In this document: positions 30,692 to 40,084 of the stretch, piece after piece
Layout: the number at the start of each line of letters is the position of its first letter
How positions within the stretch are numbered: the stretch's first letter is position 1
Assembly (NCBI GenBank): GCA_030142905.1
Contig: JASJOG010000187.1
Location: 592,192-656,191 of the forward strand
DNA length: 64,000 nt
Origin: Heliopora coerulea
Taxonomy: Eukaryota; Cnidaria; Anthozoa; Scleralcyonacea; Helioporidae
Reading direction: 5' to 3'
The notes under the pieces: generated by a model
The model's input: only the letters and a program-made list of their open reading frames with translations
Database searches by the model: none
What the model was told of the DNA's origin: nothing
Program-made: the position numbers and the translations under genes

Positions 30692-33600
30692 AGAGGATCA
30701 ACGAGATGATGTTTGCTTGGAATTACCATAGGATGTTTTGGGTCGAAACTTATGTCTGCCTTTTCTAGTCTACCACCAACTCTCAATAAGCCGTCATCAT
30801 CCTTGAAAGGTGACAGAGCCGCCAACCTGCTCGACTTTTTCACAACAGCATCGGAACTAGAAATGCCTGATGACTTAGACTTCAAACTTGCGATCTCCTC
30901 GGGAAACGATTGGCGTTGAACACAACGAACGAGGACCTTCTTTGCGTTTCGTAATTCTCCGACGGATAAGGGTCCAACCCCGGCCCCGGTAACTTCACCA
31001 TGACTGGGATAATCTGAACTACGCGATGTCCGGTCCTTGGAATTTCTCACCTGATGAACGGTTCGGAGATGGTCGACAAAACGAATAAACCATGCGACTC
31101 CTTTCTGCAGGCGATACCATGACGAGTAGTACTGGATAAAGACATCTAAAGGTCTAAGTAGTTGTGCTTGGGTCTCGTAGATTTCAACATTTCTTTTCCA
31201 TTCGAGGGTTTCGTTAGACAATACATTTATTCCTTCCGGACGGATTGGCCAAATTTCTTCGCCGCTACGAAGGAAGTTTGGTCCGTTGATCCATTGGTCA
31301 ATTTCGAACTCGTCGGTAGAGCGCAAACCTCTTGATGCGAAATCTGCCGGATTCGCTTTGGAGTCAACGTATCTCCAACATGACGGGTTCGAGTTGGCGT
31401 GAATGATAGCGATTCTATTTGCAACAAAGGTTTTGAATCTGCCTGCTTCATTGTTGATGTATTGCAAAACACAGGTGGAATCGGTCCAGAATGTAACAGA
31501 GTCAATGTTCACATCCAATTCCTCACGAATTTGGCGATCTTGTTTAACTGCCACTGTCGCCGCAGGTAATTCCAGCCTTGGGATCGTGGTCGGCTTTATC
31601 GGCGCCACTCTCGATTTCCACATTATCAATGAACAATGGACTTGATCGTTCACGTCCACAAAACGTAAGTAGGAGGCAGTGCCGTAACCTTCCGAAAACG
31701 TGTCGGAAAAGTGGTATAATTGAGTATTCTTTAATTGGCCCAGCCGGTGAGACTTAAAATACCTCGGTACTGTGATCTGCTGTAGGCGAGGTAAATCGTT
31801 CAACCAACGCTCCCAGATTTCCTGCATACTTGAAGGGATTTCTTCGTCCCATCCAATCTTGTCTTTGCACAGGTGTTGCAGCAAGCGTTTGGCAGGTAAA
31901 ATGAAAAGTGCAGCGAACCCCAGAGGATCGTACATAGAACTTACGTCGGACAGAATTCCTCGACGAGTGGCGGCTTTCTTTCTGTGGATAATACGAAAAC
32001 TAAAGACATCTTCTTGTACATTCCATTGTATCCCAAGAGCTCTTTCTACTGGAAGTTCGTCAAGGTCTAGGCTGACGAGAGATAAAGCACGTTCGCTTTC
32101 GGGAATCGAAGATAGGACATCCCTGTCGATACTCACGAATTTAGTTAGCCGGAATGAACACCTTGCTAAGAGTTGACGAAGCTCTTGTATCAATCTAATA
32201 GCCTTCTCGGTTTCTGTGACAGACTTGAGGCAATCATCCACATAGAAGTTCCTACGGATTGTCTCGATTGTGGTTACATCGAACTCGCCCTCGAATTCGT
32301 CAGCAGCCTTGCGTAGGCAGAATCCTGCACAACTTGCTGAAGACGTAGCTCCAAACAAATGAACCAACATTTGGTATTCTTCAGGTGACTGGTCGTAATT
32401 GCTATCTCTCCACCACAGGAATCTGAGAAAGTCACAATGTTCCGGCGAAACTCTAACTTGGCAAAACATCTTCTCGATGTCCGCTATAAACGCTATCGGC
32501 CCTTGGCGGAACCTCGACAACACTCCCACTAGTGTGTTCGTCATGTTCGGGCCCTGCAGTAGCCATCCATTCAGGGATACATCTTTGTACCTTGCGGCGC
32601 AGTCAAATACAATTCTTGGCCTTTGCGGCTTCTGGGAGTGTAGAACTGGATGATGGGGAAGATACCATACACATCCTTTCTCGGTACAGGCTTCATCGGG
32701 TTGATTTTCCTCGATCTTGGAGGCGTATCCTTTCTCAATATACTCGTTAATTACATCCTTATACTTCTCGTAGAGATCTTGGTCCTTCTTAAGTCGTTTT
32801 TTCAGCGATTTCAGCCTTCTCTCGGCGAGACTTCTGTTGTTGGGAAATTGCAGTTTCTTTCGAAACGGAAGATCAAGCTGGTAGTAACCATCGATGACCT
32901 TAAGGGACTTCTCCATAATCGTTTGGGCACTTTTGTCTTCTAATGACATGCTCGTGCCTTGATAATGCGTTGATTCGCTAAAATCCATTCGGAACATTTT
33001 ATCGACGGTTTCATTGAGGAAATCGTCCTCGTGACGAATAAAGAACGAGTTGACGTTACTCTCTAATGCTGTTCCCATAGGTCCAGCAACCGACCATCCA
33101 AGTGGTATCCGTACAGCATATGGTTCCTTCTTTCGACCGCGTCGTTCTTCAAGCTTCCAGTGTGCTTCGGGAACATCGGTTCCTATAAGAATGGTTACTT
33201 CTGGATTCTCCAACTCTGGAATAGAAATTCCGTCAAGATGACGCCATTTGGAAATGTCATCCTTACTTGGAATACAGCTTTCGGCGACCGATAGATCACT
33301 GACAGACAGCGCATTTGGAATCTCTAGACACTCTTTCTGTCCAAGGCCTTGCACGTAGAGGGAACGAGACTTGCCTGATTCCTGAGAGACCTTATTTGCT
33401 GTGGTTAACCGAAAATCTACAGGATGTCCTTTCAACCTCAGCTTGTCGACTAGACTCTCCTTAATTAGTGTTGTGTTCGACCCTTTGTCTCTTATTGCGT
33501 AAGTTATCTCTCCAAGACCGTCTTCTGTTCCAAACACTCTGACAGGTATAACTCTCAAACAAACTTGTTTTTTGCCAGTCCCTACTGCACCACAATGACC

Positions 33601-34011
33601 CGTCTGAGCATGCTGAGTCTGTGTCGAAGGTCCACTTGGCCTTTCTTGCCTTTTGTCTCTGTTGGACTCTGCCGGCGTATCTTGCTTCCTCTCTTCGTTG
33701 GACTCTACAAGATGAAGCATAGGGTGGTGACGTTTTCCACAACCAGGGATGAAACATCCGTTATTTCTTCTACATCTGTTGGCAGAATGTCCCTTTGAAA
33801 GGCAAAGATTACACAAGCCCTTTTTGGCTATGAAATTCTTGCGTTCGTTGTGTGATTTTTCTCGAAACTTGAAGCACCTTTCGAGTATATGACCATCCTT
33901 GTCGCAGAAAGGGCATTTCGATTTTGTGGCTGGCTTTCCAGTAGTTGCGCGACTTCTGTGTTCGTGCTCTTGGCCATCTTTAATGGACCAACTTGACGGA
34001 TACGCCGACAC
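30688..34011 (-). CDS. BEL/Pao Pol: zinc knuckles, protease, RT, RNase H
   Basis: 1107 codons on the minus strand. From the N-terminus: CCHC-type zinc knuckles (CPFCDKDGHILERC and CNLCLSKGHSANRC, residues about 33-80); an aspartic protease region with IRDKGSNTTLI (residues about 172-183; the usual DSG reads DKG); RT with RIVFDCAARY, motif A FIADIEKMFCQVRV, motif B HLFGATSSASCAGFCL and motif C NFYVDDCLKS; RNase H with FSDTFSEGYG and FWTDSTCVLQYI then a WRYVDSKANPADFASRG block; then the start of the integrase. The zinc knuckles normally sit in Gag, so this frame and the Gag frame are parts of one polyprotein separated by an indel near 34011. Confidence 0.9.
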   Translation of the reverse strand: MSAYPSSWSIKDGQEHEHRSRATTGKPATKSKCPFCDKDGHILERCFKFREKSHNERKNFIAKKGLCNLCLSKGHSANRCRRNNGCFIPGCGKRHHPMLHLVESNEERKQDTPAESNRDKRQERPSGPSTQTQHAQTGHCGAVGTGKKQVCLRVIPVRVFGTEDGLGEITYAIRDKGSNTTLIKESLVDKLRLKGHPVDFRLTTANKVSQESGKSRSLYVQGLGQKECLEIPNALSVSDLSVAESCIPSKDDISKWRHLDGISIPELENPEVTILIGTDVPEAHWKLEERRGRKKEPYAVRIPLGWSVAGPMGTALESNVNSFFIRHEDDFLNETVDKMFRMDFSESTHYQGTSMSLEDKSAQTIMEKSLKVIDGYYQLDLPFRKKLQFPNNRSLAERRLKSLKKRLKKDQDLYEKYKDVINEYIEKGYASKIEENQPDEACTEKGCVWYLPHHPVLHSQKPQRPRIVFDCAARYKDVSLNGWLLQGPNMTNTLVGVLSRFRQGPIAFIADIEKMFCQVRVSPEHCDFLRFLWWRDSNYDQSPEEYQMLVHLFGATSSASCAGFCLRKAADEFEGEFDVTTIETIRRNFYVDDCLKSVTETEKAIRLIQELRQLLARCSFRLTKFVSIDRDVLSSIPESERALSLVSLDLDELPVERALGIQWNVQEDVFSFRIIHRKKAATRRGILSDVSSMYDPLGFAALFILPAKRLLQHLCKDKIGWDEEIPSSMQEIWERWLNDLPRLQQITVPRYFKSHRLGQLKNTQLYHFSDTFSEGYGTASYLRFVDVNDQVHCSLIMWKSRVAPIKPTTIPRLELPAATVAVKQDRQIREELDVNIDSVTFWTDSTCVLQYINNEAGRFKTFVANRIAIIHANSNPSCWRYVDSKANPADFASRGLRSTDEFEIDQWINGPNFLRSGEEIWPIRPEGINVLSNETLEWKRNVEIYETQAQLLRPLDVFIQYYSSWYRLQKGVAWFIRFVDHLRTVHQVRNSKDRTSRSSDYPSHGEVTGAGVGPLSVGELRNAKKVLVRCVQRQSFPEEIASLKSKSSGISSSDAVVKKSSRLAALSPFKDDDGLLRVGGRLEKADISFDPKHPMVIPSKHHLVDPL

Positions 34012-35453
34012 ATTGTTCCGAGATGAACTGCAGAACCGAGCTTCTTGCCCTTTTCTTTCTCACTTTCAGGTTTCACGTTTACCAGGAGGCCATACTCCGT
34101 GTTTGCTAGCTTTGCCTTTTTCACAACAAACTTCGTCAATAGTGAGAAATCGGATTCCTTACCCTGGTCCCTCATATTCTGCGCTTCTTTGGCCCATTCA
34201 GAGCGAAGATATTTTGGCAAACACAGCACAACAGCACTGATGTTGCTTCTGGAATTGATGTCTGCCTGATAACCCAAACTCTTCAAATTCATACCACCAT
34301 TTTCCATATCTCGGGCTAATTGCATGAGTTTTTCACCTTCGTTCTCTTTAATTATTCCACCCTTTGTAACCTTTTCAACGTGTGATGCAGCGATAATATG
34401 GGTCTGACCAAACATTTCATGTAAAATCGACTTGGCCTTGTTGTATCCTTCTTCGGGGGGTAGCATAACTGTTCCACTGATGGCCTCTTTAGCCTTTCCA
34501 ATGCAAAGTTGAATTAGGAAGCTTCGTCTCGCGTTGGGATTAGATTCGATACCTTCCACATTGGTTTTAAAGTTCTCTATAAAACTCGAATAGGTTAACG
34601 GATTACCATCGAAGGTCATATACTCTCTCTTTGGCATTTCGAATCCCTTGCTTATCGTGGATCCAATAGTAGCTGCCATCATTCTAAGTATCTCTCGTTG
34701 CTGTTCGAAGATTGGTTGTGTCTTTGTTTTCGGCTCAATCGGGTTTTCAATTTGATGGTATTCATCTTCATCGAGATACTGTTGTGGAGTTGATTCAGAA
34801 TATATTGGTCGTGTAGGCTTGGATTGCCGTTCTTTCAAATGCCAATCTTGTCGTTCACGCTGTGGTTGATAACCCTCGTTACTATATTCATAACGGTTGT
34901 AGCGATGAGATAAAAATGGCTGTTCTACTGATGTAGGATGTGGTTGATCTCCGCTATCTCGCACAATTTCGTGTTGTATACGCGGCAAAGTAGGGGGTCT
35001 TGGTTGGTTTGACGTTCCGTTCTCGCGGTTTCCGTTGTTTTCTTCTGGTACATTATCACTGTAAGTACCAACAATAGGCGCGCAGACTTCATCTTGCCTT
35101 TGGACCCATTCGTTGACAATCTCTCCTCGATTGGATTCCAAATCTTGTTCCTCATCGTCGATTTCTAGTCTTCCCTCCAATTGAGCCTTGGCTAACTTTA
35201 TTTCCAGCTCCTGCAATTTTCGCCTTTCTTGAAGCTCCTCAAACTTGTGTCTTCTTTCTATTTCCTGTTTCTTCATCTCCAACTCTAATTCTCTACCTTC
35301 TTTGTCCAGCTTCTGTTTTACTTTCATATGTTTAAGTTCTAATTCTAGCATGTCTTTAACCACCGCAGACTTGTTTATTTTCGATCTAACGCTCATCGCT
35401 GGAGCGGACAAAGCAGCTCTTGGATTAAGACCCTGTAGCTGAACCAATACCAT
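33828..35453 (-). CDS. BEL/Pao Gag
   Basis: 541 codons, start at 35453. Residues about 40-110 form a long charged coiled coil (ELELKHMKVKQKLDKEGREL and onwards), followed by a polar linker with several PTRP-like segments, then the conserved Gag core with PKREYMTFDGNPLTYSSFIE (residues about 278-297), RSFLIQLCIGKAKEAI and the HEMFGQTHIIA block, as in BEL/Pao Gag. The last ~60 codons overlap the Pol frame and look like out-of-frame reading, so true Gag continues into the 34011 frame after a one-base shift. Confidence 0.85.
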   Translation of the reverse strand: MVLVQLQGLNPRAALSAPAMSVRSKINKSAVVKDMLELELKHMKVKQKLDKEGRELELEMKKQEIERRHKFEELQERRKLQELEIKLAKAQLEGRLEIDDEEQDLESNRGEIVNEWVQRQDEVCAPIVGTYSDNVPEENNGNRENGTSNQPRPPTLPRIQHEIVRDSGDQPHPTSVEQPFLSHRYNRYEYSNEGYQPQRERQDWHLKERQSKPTRPIYSESTPQQYLDEDEYHQIENPIEPKTKTQPIFEQQREILRMMAATIGSTISKGFEMPKREYMTFDGNPLTYSSFIENFKTNVEGIESNPNARRSFLIQLCIGKAKEAISGTVMLPPEEGYNKAKSILHEMFGQTHIIAASHVEKVTKGGIIKENEGEKLMQLARDMENGGMNLKSLGYQADINSRSNISAVVLCLPKYLRSEWAKEAQNMRDQGKESDFSLLTKFVVKKAKLANTEYGLLVNVKPESEKEKGKKLGSAVHLGTMCRRIRQVGPLKMAKSTNTEVAQLLESQPQNRNALSATRMVIYSKGASSFEKNHTTNARIS

Positions 35454-35916
35454 ATCTTACCGGACATGTGGAATGCGCCTTCCTTGGTAACTCGACGCAG
35501 TTTATCAATTCGGTGGTGTAATCCAGCGGATCCACCATATTACGAGAAAGGTCTTCTTGCCTCAACGACGTTGTACTTCCTGAGCGATGTTCTCCTCTCA
35601 CAGCGTCCATGTTTAATCTACCTTGATAGTCCCTCCTAGTATTCATCGCAAAATAGTCAAATTTTCACACGTACACCCAACGAGCCTGTCGAAAGTCTCG
35701 GAATAATAGTCTCCACAAACACTTGAATCCACAAAGGATATAAACATTCACAGTGTTTATTGCTCCAACTCCACTGAAGCAATTTGATGTCAAAACAAGC
35801 ACGGCACTCGATCAACGTTGATAAACAAACTAAATCGCCCAGTTCAACCACTACAAACGACCAAGATCTCAAGTTACGTTCGAATAAAATACAACCACGA
35901 AGAAAGTCAGAAACTT

Positions 35917-36234
35917 TGTAGGCCTTTTACGAAGAACTCAGAAACGCACGCATAGCTGTACGTTAATCGACCAACTCAAATACCGAATCTTTACTATACC
36001 GTGGTTTCTACAAGAAACACACAATCATCGTAAACAAAACATCTAAATCAATTACAATAAACGATCGTCACTTTACCTGACTGTAGCCCTTCGCTAGTTC
36101 AAATAATATAATCTTCTTTGAATCACAACTTTCAAAAAAAAAAGGCAACTTGTCGCAAACGCTCCTAACCGGTTCAGACCGGTTACCTACCACCTGGCTA
36201 CCCGACCTCAGGCGATTAACCCACATGCCTTACA
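35917..36234 (-). repeat. BEL/Pao LTR (5' LTR of the element)
   Basis: 318 bp, TG...CA, followed by the duplicated ATACA at 36235-36239. In minus-strand orientation this is the promoter-bearing LTR; I do not see an unambiguous TATA box or polyadenylation signal to annotate. Confidence 0.9.
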
Positions 36235-36283
36235 ATACATATATATACATATATGTACATATATATACATATATATACACATA
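36235..36283. repeat. TATACA microsatellite
   Basis: Same type as the 24018-24738 array; forms the right flank of the BEL/Pao insertion. Confidence 0.9.
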
Positions 36284-36329
36284 ACTACAGACGGAACCTT
36301 TTCGGCCTATTGGGCCTCATCAGTGTAGT
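36284..36329 (-). ncRNA. Hammerhead ribozyme, PLE family B type, second copy
   Basis: Same layout as the 21573-21618 copy: stem I ACUACA/UGUAGU, CUGAUGA, stem II GGCCCAAUAGGCC, GAAA. Stem III has one change (AAGG-UU-CCGU, giving one A-G mismatch), which should weaken but not abolish the fold. Followed at 36330-36440 by the same terminal block as at 21619-21731. Confidence 0.75.
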
Positions 36330-36444
36330 GCTGATGAGCAGGATGGAGTAGCCTACATTATATAGACAACTTAGATGTCCCACACTTGTGGTACATCTAA
36401 GCCATGCCAGAGCGCTCTAACTGGAGACTAGTGAGCGTGCGCAA
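36330..36444. repeat. PLE family B terminal block, second copy
   Basis: Close match to 21619-21731, truncated at an AT microsatellite (36445-36468). No coding part of family B is attached here. Confidence 0.7.
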
Positions 36445-36525
36445 TATATATATATATATATATATAACTGAGATGATAATGTTTACGATGAATCCAAGAG
36501 TGCTCGATACCATATGGGGCAGAGC

Positions 36526-36615
36526 TTAAATGTAGTGAGATTTTGCTTAAGAGTATATGGTTGCTACTCCGAGTTTCACGCGTATGCGATCTTCAGGCAT
36601 ACGCGTGAAACTCGG
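36526..36615. repeat. PLE family E inverted terminal block with fold-back
   Basis: 36526-36598 is the inverse of the 3' terminal block at 38470-38536 (TAGTGAGATTTTGCTTAAGAG and the hammerhead region). At the inner border the sequence folds back: 36569-36586 and 36598-36615 are exact 18-bp complements around an 11-nt loop. So the 5' end of this PLE carries a terminal repeat in opposite orientation, joined through the ribozyme region. Confidence 0.75.
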
Positions 36616-36659
36616 TTATATACATTTGTACCTGGCCTCCAGTCGTACACTCTGGTTTA

Positions 36660-38453
36660 CGTAAACCGTGCTTAAAAATGCAGAAACTCCGATTCAACTA
36701 CTCCTTAAAAAACATCGCCATACCATCAAGAGATGCCTACATGAAGCGACTCATCGAGAAGACGGAAAATGTTATAAGACGCATGAGATGGAAAGCTCAT
36801 TTCTTCCTCCACGGCGACAAAGACACATCCGACAACAACACATTTGGTTTAAAATCTGTCAAATCCCCTCCTCAAATTACCGAGATGAAACCTTTTGAAG
36901 ATTTCATCCAAATGATCGAGGATATTAAATTCGGAAGCTGGTACAAAAACATAAATGATAAAAACAGACACTCGTTTCTAAGCTTTGACATCGACGACTT
37001 CTACCCATCCATCTTCGAAAACCTCCTGGACAAAGCCATCTCCTGGGCCCGACAGCTAACCAGAATCACAGATGACCATGTTGCCATCATCAAACACGCA
37101 CGATAATCAGTCCTGTTTAGCGGAAAAAGACCATGGGTTAAGAAAAACAACCATAACCTGTTTGATGTTGCAATGGGGAGTTACGACGGCGCCGAGGTAT
37201 GCGAATTAGTCGGCTTGTTTATTCTCAATGAGCTAACCAGTAAATTTGGGAAAAACAACGTGGGCCTTTACCGAGACGACGGGCTAGCACTTCTAAAGAA
37301 CACCACCGGTCGATCAGCTGATAAAACAAGGAAAGAGCTAATCAAGATTTTCGACCAACTTGGCCTAAAAATCACAGCCAAAACTAATCTGAAGAGTGTA
37401 AACTTCCTCGACATCACGTTCAACCTGATGAACGGTGACTACCGACCATACAGAAAACCAAACGACGACCCACTGTACATCAGCAGCCACTCCAACCATC
37501 CCCCATCAATAATCAAACATCTTCCAGCCTCCATCAATTTTCGCATTTCACAATTATCATCAAACCAATCAACCTTCGACTCTGCAGCACCTATATACGA
37601 AAACGCACAAAGACGTAGCCACTTTAACACCAAACTCCAATATATCTCCGACAGCGACAAGACGCCCGAATCTACATCGTCCCAAAAACGTAGACGCAGA
37701 AACATTATATGGTTCAACCCACAATACAGCAAGAACATCAGATCAAAAATTGGCTATAACTTTCTAAAACTAATTGACAAGCATTTTCCTGAGTCATGCA
37801 CTCTACACAAAATCTTCAACCGGAACACAGTCAAAATTAGCTACAGCTCCATGGACAACATGAAGACTATGATCACCAAACATAACTCCCGAATCCTAAA
37901 TAAATATGAAAATAGAAAGCTTCAGAGAACAGATAATTGCAACTGCAGAAGAAAAGAACAGTGCCCGCTCCAAGGTAACTGCTTAACTGACAACATCGTT
38001 TATAGAGCCGACGTAACCACGACAGACACCGGAGAGACAAAACAGTACATAGGAATTACAGCAAACAGCTTTAAAGAACGATACAGAAACCACATCAAAT
38101 CATTCAAAGATAGCAAGTACTCCAATGAGACTGAACTATCGAAATACATATGGGATCTAAAATCAAATAGCCAATCTTTCGATATAAAATGGGCGATCGT
38201 GAAAAGAGCCGCGGCCTACACAAGCGGAGCAAAAAGATGTAACCTTTGCCTGGAGGAAAAGCTTTACATTATGAAAGCACGCCTAAAAAACCACCTAAAG
38301 AACCTTCTCAACAAAAGATCGGAGATCGTCTCAAAGTGCAGACACCGGAACAGATTTCTCATCTCAAAGACAAGCCACACGAGGACAATAGCGATGAGTC
38401 ATCCAACCCACGCAAACCATGACGTCAATGAACAGAGAAAAAGGAGAGAATGA
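36660..38453 (+). pseudogene. PLE family E: RT and GIY-YIG, internal deletion and one stop
   Basis: One reading frame from 36678 (start MQKLRFNYSLKNIAI, collinear with the family G start METVNLGYSTKNIAI) to 38453, broken by a TAA at 37104-37106. Relative to family G, about 150 residues are missing between IEDIKF and GSWYKNI (near 36930). RT motif A FLSFDIDDFYPSI lies near 36976; motif B MGSYDGAEVCELV at 37173; motif C LYRDDG near 37266; SVNFLDITF near 37398. Then a cysteine cluster (CNCRRKEQCPLQGNC near 37940-37982) and GIY-YIG (NIVYRADVT...QYIGITANSFKERYRNH, near 37993-38095). The second CRHR block lies near 38338. Confidence 0.85.
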
Positions 38454-38468
38454 ATCGACGCTGTTTCA

Positions 38469-38510
38469 GTTGCCTGAAGATCGCATACGCGTGAAACTCG
38501 GAGTAGCAAC
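38469..38510 (+). ncRNA. Hammerhead ribozyme candidate, PLE family E 3' end
   Basis: Stem I GTTGC (38469-38473) with GCAAC (38506-38510); core CTGAAGA (38474-38480; the seventh core position is variable in hammerheads); GAAA 38493-38496; stem III ACT-CGG-AGT (38496-38504); cleavage after A38505. Stem II is weak next to the core. Homologue of the 23893-23943 candidate. Confidence 0.55.
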
Positions 38511-38531
38511 CACATACTCTTAAGCAAAATC

Positions 38532-38534
<3 letters not shown>

Positions 38535-38566
<32 letters not shown>
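38535..38566. repeat. (TA)n microsatellite
   Basis: Right flank of PLE family E and left flank of the Tc1-like element. Confidence 0.9.
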
Positions 38567-38569
<3 letters not shown>

Positions 38570-38571
<2 letters not shown>

Positions 38572-39965
38572 GGGGGTGAGCAGAAAAAAGTGGCCATCCT
38601 AAATAATTATGATTAACGTAACATAATCATCACAAGATGAACAGACGTGGTTAAAAATGATCGTTTTAGGATGCATGCGTCTACTCAAATCTTCATTTTA
38701 ATAACCGATTTTTGAAATTCACAAACGTTACGCAGTTTTTAATTATATTATAGTTTACAAACTCCTGGTACATCTCCTGATGTCCTTCATTTTGACTCTA
38801 ATGAATTTGTTCGCACAATCGCCAATAAAGTTTATTTACAAACTACTACAGGCAACAACAGTAACTCAAGTACATGCCTAGTGTATGTACCATTCAATAC
38901 CTAGCTGGCACTCTCTTCAATTTGATCACAGCTTTGCATAAACGAGGCATGCTTTCAATAAGCTGATGCAAGTATTCTTTGGTGATTGTTTGTAATCCAT
39001 TTTTGATTACTGCAAAAAATTCGTTTTCATTTTCCAACTTTTGGTCTTTAGTTAATCAGTCCAACTCAGCCCATAAATTCTCAATGGGATTTAGGAGAAC
39101 CCATCCCCATTCATCAATATTCCCACTAATGTGCTCACGAGCAGATGATAATCGCGGTAAACCATTCTTCTCACTCCCAAATGGTTTCTCAGATTTTTTC
39201 TCCATTTGAATTCTCTCTTTCAAGAGGCGATTTATGGTTTTGGCGGAAAATTTGTCCCCGGTCTGAGCTTCTAGTTTATCAGCTAGCTAATGTTTGGTTG
39301 GGGTGCCTGATTTGGACGTTTTAATAATTAAACGGTCACTTCGATCGGTAGTTTCCATCCAGAACCAGGATCATGACTGCAATCTCCACTCAATTTACCT
39401 TAATGCAAAGTTCTTTTTTTTTTTTTTTTTTCCCAGAACAGGTAGATGTGAATTTTTTTTTAAAACTGTACATGTGGTAACTCCAGCTTAAAGCAATCCA
39501 AGAATTTCATGATTCCTTCTAATTTTCATCTCAGAATTCTCGGTGCCGACTTTTTTAAGTCCCTTACTAGCCACATCACTTTCACATAAAACCTCAACGA
39601 AAACGTTCAAAATTACACATGTACTGGTTTTTTGGTTAATAATGTTTTGTACTTAAGCTATCAACTAAATATTGTAGGATGCGCAATATTTTGATAATTT
39701 TATGGACAAGTTCATATCATCCAATTTGTAAGAAATAGGAGAAAATGCACAATGTTTAGCAGAAGACATTATCATAAAAAGTATTAAGAATTGACGTGTG
39801 TTCCATGCCAGCACTTAAAATTAGTATGTCAAAAGCTTTTTAATTAGATCTCCAAGCAAGATTTTAAAAAATATGCAGTTTTCTTTCATTTCTGTTCTTA
39901 CAGTGACAGTTATATCAAATTGACTATGTTTTTGACGATGGCCACTTTCTTTTGCCCACCCCCTG
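38570..39965 (-). mobile_element. Tc1-like deletion derivative with 30-bp TIRs
   Basis: Ends CAGGGGGTGAGCAG...AGTGGCCATC (38570 on) and its near complement ending CACCCCCTG at 39965, with few mismatches over about 30 bp. Inside, on the minus strand, remain the second helix-turn-helix of the transposase (LEAQTGDKFSAKTINRLLKE, about 39270-39210) and the C-terminal end (NPIENLWAELD near 39090 and LHQLIESMPRLCKAVIK near 38965-38915). The DNA between REHISGN and NPIENLW that should contain the first two catalytic aspartates is deleted. Mobilisable only in trans. Confidence 0.75.
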
Positions 39966-40024
39966 TATATATATAATCAATAGCAGTTTGATGAGGTTCC
40001 CAACCTATTATCTATTTATGTTTA

Positions 40025-40039
40025 TATATATATAAATAT

Positions 40040-40068
<29 letters not shown>
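40025..40068. repeat. (TA)n microsatellite with ATAAATAT variants
   Basis: Short TA tract next to a PLE-type terminus. Confidence 0.85.
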
Positions 40069-40070
<2 letters not shown>

Positions 40071-40084
40071 ATCAATAGCAAACT

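Larger units (their letters stand above)
29120..36234 (-). mobile_element. BEL/Pao LTR retrotransposon
   Basis: Complete element on the minus strand: 3' LTR 29120-29436, 5' LTR 35917-36234, 5-bp target duplication ATACA at 29115-29119 and 36235-36239, ends TG...CA. Gag, protease, RT, RNase H and integrase appear in this order on the minus strand, the BEL/Pao and Gypsy order; the RT, RNase H and Gag zinc-knuckle style match BEL/Pao. Coding is split by at least three frameshifts or stops, so the copy is probably not autonomous now. I could not identify a primer binding site with confidence. Confidence 0.9.

Noticed and set aside
33899..34269. Plus-strand frames of 74-113 codons across the BEL/Pao gag-pol junction
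   Set aside because: Antisense to well-supported Gag and Pol frames; no motif.
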